From Deferribacteres bacterium JdFR-76 (GTDB lineage: Bacteria > Zhuqueibacterota > JdFR-76), in contig MTOL01000292.1 in NCBI GenBank assembly GCA_002011685.1, forward strand, positions 1-5,132: a DNA stretch of 5,132 bases, read 5' to 3'. The translations under genes and the position numbers were made by a program. Shown here piece after piece: positions 1-4,454 of the stretch (the first letter of the stretch is position 1; each line of letters starts with the position of its first letter). Under the pieces are notes generated by a model, which searched no databases, was not told the DNA's origin, and saw only the letters and a program-made list of their open reading frames with translations.

Positions 1-308
1 AAATTTCGATCCTTTTAAGAAAAATGCGGAACAATCCTTATTTTTTTGATTCGCTTCCCATCGCGGGAGTGGACGGAACAATTAAGAACCGGATGAAAGG
101 CACAGCGGCGGAAGGGAACGTCCATGCCAAGACCGGTTACATCGGGCGGGTCCGCGCACTATCGGGATATGTGACGTCGGCGGATGGTGAAGAATTCAGT
201 TTTGTGTTTCTGGTAAACAATTATACGGTGCCAACACCGCGGGCCAATTGGGTTCAGGATTGGCTCTGCGAGCGCCTGGCCAATTTCCGGAGAATTCCTT
301 CATTTTGA
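1..308 (+). CDS. dacB: D-alanyl-D-alanine carboxypeptidase / endopeptidase, PBP4 (DacB) family, C-terminal fragment
   Basis: This is the 3' end of a gene entering from the left. The frame is open from base 3, so the ATG at 24 is an internal methionine and not the start. The visible 101 residues are the end of a peptidase S13 (PBP4) transpeptidase domain. They contain an 'SLPIAGVDGTIKNRMKG' segment and then 'VHAKTGYIG', in which the KTG box (codons at 129-137) is the third conserved active-site motif of penicillin-binding enzymes. 'RALSGYVTSADGEEFSFVFLVNN' follows as the closing beta strands. The SxxK and SxN motifs and any signal peptide lie upstream, outside the window. Family knowledge: these periplasmic enzymes trim or cleave D-Ala-containing peptide cross-links of peptidoglycan. 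The stop codon TGA (306-308) is embedded in the ribosome-binding site of the next gene, so the two are probably co-transcribed. Family assignment is secure; the exact activity (carboxypeptidase or endopeptidase) is not. Confidence 0.9.
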   Translation, partial: ISILLRKMRNNPYFFDSLPIAGVDGTIKNRMKGTAAEGNVHAKTGYIGRVRALSGYVTSADGEEFSFVFLVNNYTVPTPRANWVQDWLCERLANFRRIPSF

Positions 309-317
309 GGTGTAAGA

Positions 318-578
318 ATGCTATTCCGCGTGCCCAAAACCCGCAAATTCCGCTATATCCCATACTATTACGATGAACGTAAAGATCACGAAGTGGAAGA
401 AGGGGGCCGGAGACGCATTCAGTTCCGCCGGAGCCCCAGATTGCGGCAAAAAAAACGCTCTTTCATCTGGTTGATTGCCTTGCTGGTCATTGTGTTGCTG
501 TTTTTGCAGTATCTCAATCAGTACCGGGTACGAACGCCGGAGCAAATTGACATTCCCGATGTCGAAATTGTGAAATAA
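318..578 (+). CDS. Small single-pass membrane protein with basic N-terminus, function unknown
   Basis: The protein has 86 residues and no function I can name. The start ATG follows a GAGGTG ribosome-binding site (307-312) that overlaps the stop of the upstream carboxypeptidase gene. Residues 1-47 are highly charged: an aromatic/basic segment 'FRVPKTRKFRYIPYYYDE' (3-20), an acidic patch (20-28), then many Arg and Lys (31-47). Residues 48-66 ('SFIWLIALLVIVLLFLQYL') form one hydrophobic helix. A short tail of about 20 residues ends the protein. By the positive-inside rule the basic N-terminus should be cytoplasmic and the tail periplasmic. The N-terminal motif resembles short proteins I recall from FCB-group genomes; this is recollection, not a search result. 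Coupling to the PBP4-type gene hints at a cell-envelope role, which is inference only. There are no cysteines and no catalytic motif. Confidence 0.8.
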   Translation: MLFRVPKTRKFRYIPYYYDERKDHEVEEGGRRRIQFRRSPRLRQKKRSFIWLIALLVIVLLFLQYLNQYRVRTPEQIDIPDVEIVK

Positions 579-608
579 ACCTGGATGGCCTGACATTTTC
601 TGGTCGCT

Positions 609-639
609 CCCTTCTTCTACAAAAAGGGTTGATTTTTTT
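609..639 (+). terminator. Possible intrinsic terminator after the carboxypeptidase/membrane-protein pair
   Basis: CCCTTCTT (609-616) can pair with AAAAAGGG (621-628) around a CTAC loop. This gives an eight-position stem with one C-A mismatch, followed by TT-GA-TTTTTTT. It is AT-rich and imperfect, but it lies in the right place, 31 nt after the stop codon of the membrane-protein gene. Confidence 0.4.
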
Positions 640-655
640 CGCTTTTTAATAGAAT
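629..655 (+). promoter_or_regulatory. Weak candidate promoter for the ferritin-like operon
   Basis: TTGATT (629-634) as a -35-like box and TAGAAT (650-655, one mismatch to TATAAT) as a -10-like box are separated by 15 nt, shorter than the usual 17. It is the most AT-rich part of the leader. If the host belongs to the FCB group, its promoters may follow a different consensus, so this is only a candidate. Confidence 0.25.
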
Positions 656-840
656 TTCAAGAGAGTTTTCTATCCCGGGAAGAATTTTTGCAATTATTGG
701 CGAATGGCGGTGGCGGCGTCAGATTATTAGGTAGAAATGCTTTCGGGAGAATAACCTGCCGGAAGGAGCGAAACCGGTTTTTTTACACGGCGCAGATGAC
801 CGCTGACGAAAATTTGTGGCGGCAGTAGCTGGATCCAAAT

Positions 841-848
841 GGAAGGAG
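841..848 (+). promoter_or_regulatory. Ribosome-binding site fixing the start of ferritin-like protein A
   Basis: GGAAGGAG lies 6 nt before the ATG at 855. It favours that ATG over the in-frame GTG at 816, which has no comparable site in front of it and would add 13 residues (MAAVAGSKWKEQT) that do not look like part of the helical domain. Confidence 0.85.
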
Positions 849-854
849 CAAACC

Positions 855-1343
855 ATGGCGCAGGAATTCAGTTTGTACGAAGTAAAGCAGATCGCTGTGA
901 ATTTGGAGAAGGATGGTTTGGCGTTTTACAAGGCCATGGCAAAAAGGGCCGAAAATAGCCGGGCCCGTGCCATTTTTCTTAAACTGGCCTCCGACGAAGA
1001 AGAACACATCCGCTGGATTGAAGACCACATCAAGGTGGAAGACATTTTCCAGGAACAGCTTATGGACGCAACCAAAGCGGCGGATGATTACATCCGCGAA
1101 ATCGTGAAAAGCGGGGTTTTTCCCAATCCCGAAAAGGCACCGGAGGTGATGCAGCAGATTCAGAAAGATGAGGATGGTGTCCGGATAGCGATGGAAGCGG
1201 AGCGGAAATCGACGAGGTTCTACGACATTCTGGCTCGGGAGGCGCGCGAATCCGAGACCAAGTCTGCACTGCTTCGCCTGAAGGATCAAGAAATTGAACA
1301 TTACCGTCTTCTGGACGAGTTTCTGCAGGAAATTACCAAGTAA
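855..1343 (+). CDS. Ferritin-like diiron protein A (rubrerythrin family, no rubredoxin domain)
   Basis: The protein has 162 residues from ATG 855. It is almost wholly helical and built from two repeated helix pairs, each with the ligand pattern of ferritin-like diiron proteins. The first half has 'AVNLEKDGLAFY' (Glu18) and 'DEEEHIRW' (Glu48-x-x-His51). The second half has 'AMEAERKSTRFY' (Glu116, Glu114 nearby) and 'KDQEIEHYRLL' (Glu146-x-x-His149). Glu and Tyr are seven residues apart in both halves, which supports the alignment. A linker of about 50 residues joins the halves. Family knowledge: rubrerythrin-type proteins reduce peroxide or oxidise and store iron in the cytoplasm. The protein has no cysteine, so the rubredoxin FeS(Cys)4 domain of classical rubrerythrin is absent and electrons must come from a partner. 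It is the first gene of a four-gene operon; its stop TAA is part of the next gene's ribosome-binding site. The fold is secure; the physiological reaction is not known. Confidence 0.88.
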   Translation: MAQEFSLYEVKQIAVNLEKDGLAFYKAMAKRAENSRARAIFLKLASDEEEHIRWIEDHIKVEDIFQEQLMDATKAADDYIREIVKSGVFPNPEKAPEVMQQIQKDEDGVRIAMEAERKSTRFYDILAREARESETKSALLRLKDQEIEHYRLLDEFLQEITK

Positions 1344-1348
1344 GGAGG
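1342..1348 (+). promoter_or_regulatory. Ribosome-binding site fixing a GTG start for the 82-residue protein
   Basis: AAGGAGG overlaps the TAA stop of the preceding gene and stands 5 nt before GTG 1354. It makes that GTG the start, rather than the ATG at 1294, which lies inside the ferritin-like gene. The overlap implies translational coupling. Confidence 0.85.
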
Positions 1349-1353
1349 GAACC

Positions 1354-1602
1354 GTGGCACAGCGTGTTCTGGTTGCTGAGAAAGATGTAGATCTTGAAAT
1401 GGAAAACATCAAAATCGGGACGGTAAAGGTCCAGGTTTTTGAGGGACCGCCCGTTCATCTTCAGACAGAAGGGGTAAATCCCAGAATGCTCATTGCCCGG
1501 GCCGAATTCCATGGCAAGGTTTATGAGGTGATGAGCAGCCGGGGAGGGATTGAAGGTGTAGTGGAGGAGCTGAAACGAAAAATTCTGGATGATGTGAAAT
1601 AA
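1354..1602 (+). CDS. Unrecognised 82-residue protein within the ferritin-like/dodecin operon
   Basis: I do not recognise this protein. It starts at GTG 1354 behind a near-perfect ribosome-binding site, 10 nt after ferritin-like gene A, and ends 15 nt before ferritin-like gene B, so it is almost certainly expressed. The sequence suggests an alpha/beta fold: strands near residues 3-8 (RVLVAE), 21-29 (IGTVKVQVF), 44-52 (RMLIARAEF) and 55-60 (KVYEVM), then a C-terminal amphipathic helix (65-80, 'GIEGVVEELKRKILDD'). There is no signal peptide, no membrane segment and no cysteine, and the two histidines (His35, His53) do not form an obvious metal site. The order of secondary structure (strands, then a final helix) differs from dodecin, so it is not a dodecin paralogue. 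Its position between two diiron proteins suggests a cytoplasmic partner or regulator, which is inference from context only. Confidence 0.8.
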   Translation: MAQRVLVAEKDVDLEMENIKIGTVKVQVFEGPPVHLQTEGVNPRMLIARAEFHGKVYEVMSSRGGIEGVVEELKRKILDDVK

Positions 1603-1609
1603 AAGGTGG
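1603..1609 (+). promoter_or_regulatory. Ribosome-binding site fixing the start of ferritin-like protein B
   Basis: AAGGTGG lies 8 nt before ATG 1618, immediately after the stop of the previous gene. The in-frame GTG at 1606 lies inside this site and therefore cannot be the start. A GGAG at 1612-1615 is too close to the ATG to be the main site. Confidence 0.7.
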
Positions 1610-1617
1610 TTGGAGCC

Positions 1618-2124
1618 ATGAAAGTCAGTCCCGATCTATCTATCCCAGAAATTTTGGCGATTGCCATCAAGGCGGAAATTAATGCTCAGGCCATTTACCG
1701 CGGCATGGCCAGCCGCGTAAAAAATGAGCTGGTGCGGGAGAAACTGGAACATCTTTACGAGCAGGAAAAGAAGCACGAGGAAATCCTGACCCAGAAATAC
1801 CGTGAAGTTACCGAAGGGGAAGAACCGGTACTGCAGAAAGAAGGCCGTTCCGAAATTGAGGAGATGCTGGAAGGAGATTATTCCCACGAAGCGGCACTGA
1901 AACTCGCTATTGAAGCTGAAGAAAAAGCCGCCCAATTTTATCTGGATGCGGCCCGCCAATCACGGGATCCAAACGGGCGATTCATGTTTGAATATCTGGC
2001 GAATTTCGAGCGAGGACACAAAGCGATCCTGGAGGATGAGCTGCAGGCTCTGGAGAACAACCCACATTGGTTTGATGTGGAGGGCAATCCCTGGGGTGAA
2101 GAAACCATTCACGTGGGCCCCTGA
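1618..2124 (+). CDS. Ferritin-like diiron protein B (rubrerythrin family, no rubredoxin domain)
   Basis: The protein has 168 residues from ATG 1618. Like protein A it has two repeated helix pairs with diiron ligands: 'AIKAEINAQAIY' (Glu20) and 'YEQEKKHEEIL' (Glu50-x-x-His53), then 'AIEAEEKAAQFY' (Glu101) and 'NFERGHKAIL' (Glu131-x-x-His134). The linker (about 62-85) is acidic. A 20-residue tail, 'NNPHWFDVEGNPWGEE...' (147-168), follows the last helix; comparable aromatic tails occur in other ferritin-family proteins I recall. There is no cysteine and no rubredoxin domain. The shared layout with protein A indicates either ancient duplication or recruitment from the same family, but overall sequence similarity is low, so this is not a recent copy. 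The likely role is cytoplasmic peroxide reduction or ferroxidase activity, possibly with A as a partner subunit. The family is clear; substrate and partner are unknown. Confidence 0.88.
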   Translation: MKVSPDLSIPEILAIAIKAEINAQAIYRGMASRVKNELVREKLEHLYEQEKKHEEILTQKYREVTEGEEPVLQKEGRSEIEEMLEGDYSHEAALKLAIEAEEKAAQFYLDAARQSRDPNGRFMFEYLANFERGHKAILEDELQALENNPHWFDVEGNPWGEETIHVGP

Positions 2125-2166
2125 AGCGCGGACCCAATCAGAAAAGAAAATGCAGGAGGAAAAGGC

Positions 2167-2373
2167 ATGGATGCGGTATACAAGAAGATCGAAGTAGTGG
2201 GTACATCTGCCGAAAGTGTAACTGACGCCATCCAGAAAGCCGTTGCCAAAGCATCGCAGACGGTAAAAAATCTGAGCTGGTTCGAGGTTACTGAAATCCG
2301 CGGGCGGATTGAAAACGGGCAGGTGGGTCAGTATCAGGTAACGGTGAAAATCGGTTTCAAAGTGGAAGATTAG
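2167..2373 (+). CDS. Dodecin, flavin-binding storage protein
   Basis: The protein has 68 residues, the usual dodecin length, and starts at ATG 2167 behind AGGAGGA (2154-2160). The sequence follows the family closely: 'VYKKIEVVGTS' (strand 1, residues 4-14), helix 15-35 ('AESVTDAIQKAVAKASQTVKN'), 'LSWFEVTEIRGRI' (37-48) and 'GQYQVTVKIGFKVED' (54-68). Trp38 corresponds to the tryptophan that stacks on the flavin isoalloxazine ring. Gln58 in the 'YQV' motif matches the glutamine that contacts the ring, and Arg45 is the conserved arginine of 'EIRG'. Family knowledge: twelve copies form a hollow sphere that binds FMN in pairs, and bacterial forms may also bind coenzyme A, buffering free flavin and limiting photochemical or oxidative damage. 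It is the last gene of the operon, 42 nt after ferritin-like gene B and directly before a strong terminator. Identification is very secure. Confidence 0.96.
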   Translation: MDAVYKKIEVVGTSAESVTDAIQKAVAKASQTVKNLSWFEVTEIRGRIENGQVGQYQVTVKIGFKVED

Positions 2374-2396
2374 CCGGTTTGATGTGTGGAACAAAA

Positions 2397-2430
2397 GGGC
2401 CGCCCAGCGAACGCGGGCGGTTCTTTTTTT
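2397..2430 (+). terminator. Intrinsic terminator closing the ferritin-like/dodecin operon
   Basis: CCGCCC (2400-2405) pairs with GGGCGG (2415-2420). The stem can be extended inward by GC/GC (2407-2408 with 2413-2414) past a bulged A at 2406, leaving a GAAC loop, and outward by G-U and G-C pairs. A run of seven T follows (2424-2430). It lies 24 nt after the dodecin stop codon and has every feature of a Rho-independent terminator. Confidence 0.92.
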
Positions 2431-2502
2431 ACACAAGTTTGATTTTTTTCCGGTGAAAGAAAGGCAAACGAAAAAAGCGGTGTCAAAGGGAAATCGAGGG
2501 GA

Positions 2503-4359
2503 ATGAAACAAAAAGTACCATCCCGCAGGGAGGCGTTCTGGGAAGCTCTGGCGACCCGGATTCTGGTTTGTGACGGTGCTATGGGGACCATGCTGTACAA
2601 CCGCGGCATTCCGTTTACGGTTTCGTTTGAGGAACTCAACATCAGCCGTCCGGAGCTGGTGCGGGAGATCCATGAAGGGTATCTGGCTGCAGGAGCCCAG
2701 ATTCTCGAAACGAACACATTTGGCGGAAACCGGGCCCGGCTGCAAAAACATGGACTGGAACAGAAAGTAAGGGAAATCAATGGTGCGGGTGCCCGCCTTG
2801 CCAGGGAAGTGGCCGGAGACAAGGCGTGGGTTTTCGGCTCTGTTGGGCCTCTGGGCATGCCGCTGGAACCGGTGGGAAAAATTCGCTTGTCCGAAGCAAG
2901 GGAAATTTTCCGGGAACAGATTGAGGCACTGCTCGAAGGCGGAGTCGATTTTATCCTTCTGGAAACGTTTACAGATCTGCGGGAAATTACCCAGGCCATG
3001 CTGGCCGCGAAGGATCTGGAAGCCCCCGTCTTTGCCCAAATGTCTTTCACAGAAGACCTGAAAACCCTGATGGGAGACAAACCCCAGGAAGTCTTGCGGG
3101 AACTGAAAAAGCTTGGGGCCACTGTAGTCGGGGCCAACTGTTCGGTGGGTCCCCAGGGAATTTTCGAAGTACTGGAGATTATGGCGGCCACCAGCGAGGC
3201 AAGCGATCTTTTTTTGTCTGCAATGCCCAATGCTGGCATGCCGCGCATGATTGGGGGGCGTTACATCTACCTGTCTTCTCCTGAATATATGGCAGATTAT
3301 GCGCTGCGCATCGCACAGCTGGGCGTAAATATTATCGGTGGATGTTGCGGGACCACGCCGGCCCATATCCGGATGATTGCCGAACGATTATCGGGGCTGA
3401 AGCCTTTCGCCCGGACGCAGACGGTATCGGTCCGGGTGGAAGTGGAAGAACCTGCAATGGAAGAAAGCGAAGTTGAAGCGGTCCCCTCGCCCTTTGCAGA
3501 ACGGATTGGCCGGGAATTTCTGGTGAGCGTAGAAATTGATCCGCCGAGGGGAATTGATCCGACACGGTTCATTGAAGCTGCGGCATTTCTGAAAAGCCGG
3601 GGGATCGATGCGGTAAACGTGGCTGATAGTCCTCTGGCGCGGGCACGCATGAGTCCCCTGGTGCTGGCCCACCTGATTCAGGAAGCTACAGGAATCGATA
3701 TCATTCTGCATATGTCCTGCCGCGACCGGAATCTTTTGGGGCTGCAAGCGGAGTTAATGGGTGCACATGCGCTCGGAATCCGCAATATCCTGGCCATTAC
3801 CGGAGACCCGCCCAAGCTCGGCGATTTTCCGACGGCCACCGGCGTGTTTGATGTGGATTCCATTGGCTTGGTTGAACTGATTTCCCGGCTGAACGACGGC
3901 CAGGACCTCATGGGGCGAACCCTCAGCAGAGCCACCTCCTTTTTTGTGGGGGTCGCGGTAAATCCGGTGGCCCTGGATATGGAGCGCGAACTGGAACGCT
4001 TTTTCCGGAAAGTGGAGGCCGGAGCGCAATTCGCCTTCACCCAACCGATCTACGAATTGAAAATTCTGGAAAACTTTTTGAAGGCGGTGGAAACGGCAAA
4101 GATTCCCATTTTTGTTGGAATCCTCCCGCTACGTAATGCGAAGCATGCCGAGTTTCTGCACAATGAGATACCTGAAATGTACATTCCAGAACCCATCCGC
4201 GAGAGGATGAAAAAAGCGGGTGAAGAAGGACCGAAAGAGGGGGTAAAAATTGCTCAGGAATTCCTGGCGGAAGCCAGGACGATGGTTCAGGGGGCCTATA
4301 TCATGCCGCCGTTTAACCGTGTTGAGATGGCAGCTGAAGTGGTACAGGTCCTGAAATGA
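2503..4359 (+). CDS. yitJ: Bifunctional homocysteine S-methyltransferase / 5,10-methylenetetrahydrofolate reductase (YitJ-type fusion)
   Basis: The protein has 618 residues, close to B. subtilis YitJ. Residues 14-298 form a homocysteine S-methyltransferase domain of the MetH N-terminal type: 'CDGAMGTML' (23-31), 'ETNTFGG' (69-75), and the zinc ligands Cys213 ('GANCS') and Cys281-Cys282 ('GGCCGT'). A flexible acidic linker (about 305-335) leads to an MTHFR domain (338-618) with the catalytic Glu344 ('VEIDPP', equivalent to E. coli Glu28), 'HMSC' (403-406), Asp435 ('ITGDPP', like Asp120), Gln514 ('FTQPIYE', like Gln183), 'GILPL' and 'PPFNR' (602-606). The MTHFR half reduces methylene-THF to methyl-THF with FAD; the N-terminal half methylates homocysteine to methionine. 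No cobalamin or methyl-THF-binding domain is present. No alternative start exists between the upstream stop at 2440 and ATG 2503. The ribosome-binding site is poor: GAGGGG (2496-2501) is almost touching the ATG, and AAAGGG (2485-2490) is rather far. No S-box riboswitch is visible. Confidence 0.95.
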   Translation: MKQKVPSRREAFWEALATRILVCDGAMGTMLYNRGIPFTVSFEELNISRPELVREIHEGYLAAGAQILETNTFGGNRARLQKHGLEQKVREINGAGARLAREVAGDKAWVFGSVGPLGMPLEPVGKIRLSEAREIFREQIEALLEGGVDFILLETFTDLREITQAMLAAKDLEAPVFAQMSFTEDLKTLMGDKPQEVLRELKKLGATVVGANCSVGPQGIFEVLEIMAATSEASDLFLSAMPNAGMPRMIGGRYIYLSSPEYMADYALRIAQLGVNIIGGCCGTTPAHIRMIAERLSGLKPFARTQTVSVRVEVEEPAMEESEVEAVPSPFAERIGREFLVSVEIDPPRGIDPTRFIEAAAFLKSRGIDAVNVADSPLARARMSPLVLAHLIQEATGIDIILHMSCRDRNLLGLQAELMGAHALGIRNILAITGDPPKLGDFPTATGVFDVDSIGLVELISRLNDGQDLMGRTLSRATSFFVGVAVNPVALDMERELERFFRKVEAGAQFAFTQPIYELKILENFLKAVETAKIPIFVGILPLRNAKHAEFLHNEIPEMYIPEPIRERMKKAGEEGPKEGVKIAQEFLAEARTMVQGAYIMPPFNRVEMAAEVVQVLK

Positions 4360-4454
4360 AGACGGTGCATTTTCAGGAACCGGGTTGGAATCGAAGGCAA
4401 GTGGTGGAAGCTGCATTCTGTTCATTGCAGGTTTTCTGTTTGGAAAAAGCATGA
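4356..4454 (+). CDS. Possible 32-residue mini-ORF bridging the fusion gene and queG
   Basis: An ATG at 4356 overlaps the TGA of the fusion gene (ATGA, 4356-4359). The frame stays open for 32 codons, and its own TGA (4452-4454) overlaps the queG start in a second ATGA (4451-4454). The peptide would read MKTVHFQEPGWNRRQVVEAAFCSLQVFCLEKA. It has two cysteines and no recognised motif, and only a weak AGG (4346-4348) precedes it. It may be a coupling leader that carries ribosomes to queG, which itself has a weak ribosome-binding site, or a chance frame. Protein-level conservation is unknown. Confidence 0.3.
   Translation: MKTVHFQEPGWNRRQVVEAAFCSLQVFCLEKA

Larger units (their letters stand above)
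579..854 (+). other. AT-rich intergenic leader upstream of the ferritin-like/dodecin operon
   Basis: These 276 bases separate the cell-envelope gene pair from the ferritin-like operon and hold no convincing gene. Only frames of about 10 codons occur, for example ATG at 796 to TAG at 828. In order the stretch contains a possible terminator (609-639), an AT-rich block (629-660) with a promoter-like pair of boxes, a GC-rich stretch (701-720), and a CCGG...CCGG hairpin followed by seven T (759-784). The true ribosome-binding site is at 841-848. The operon promoter is probably here, but its position is uncertain. Confidence 0.6.

Noticed and set aside
796..828. Ten-codon leader peptide (MTADENLWRQ) in front of the ferritin-like operon
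   Set aside because: No ribosome-binding site at proper distance (the nearest, at 761-768, is more than 25 nt away) and no run of regulatory codons.
816..854. GTG 816 as an upstream start of ferritin-like protein A
   Set aside because: It has no ribosome-binding site, whereas ATG 855 has GGAAGGAG at ideal spacing and begins directly at the helical domain.
2088..2124. Possible encapsulin cargo-loading peptide at the C-terminus of ferritin-like protein B
   Set aside because: The tail ends 'EETIHVGP', which does not fit the usual LxxGSLxxG-like targeting motif, and no encapsulin shell gene is in the window.
2147..2168. A short ATG frame beginning inside TGCAGGAGG, just upstream of dodecin
   Set aside because: It belongs to a frame that runs through the ferritin-like B gene as a shadow; the AGGAGGA is clearly the dodecin ribosome-binding site.
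2431..2502. S-box (SAM) riboswitch ahead of the methionine-related fusion gene
   Set aside because: Only 72 nt separate the terminator T-run from the ATG, and the stretch is purine-rich with no multi-stem fold or second terminator visible.
2370..3248. 292-codon open frame on the - strand opposite the fusion gene
   Set aside because: It is very rich in Ser, Arg and Pro, as expected for an antisense shadow of a moderately GC-rich gene, and it crosses the terminator of the dodecin operon.
1960..3366. Long open frame of 468 codons on the - strand
   Set aside because: It runs antisense across ferritin-like B, dodecin, the terminator and the fusion gene. The translation is low-complexity in character with no recognised motif, while the + strand genes match known families over the same bases.
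4385..4450. TTG 4385 as the queG start, adding a hydrophobic 'CILFIAGFLFG' segment
   Set aside because: QueG is a cytoplasmic protein whose N-terminus normally begins near the ATG 4451 position; the hydrophobic segment appears to be a frame accident.
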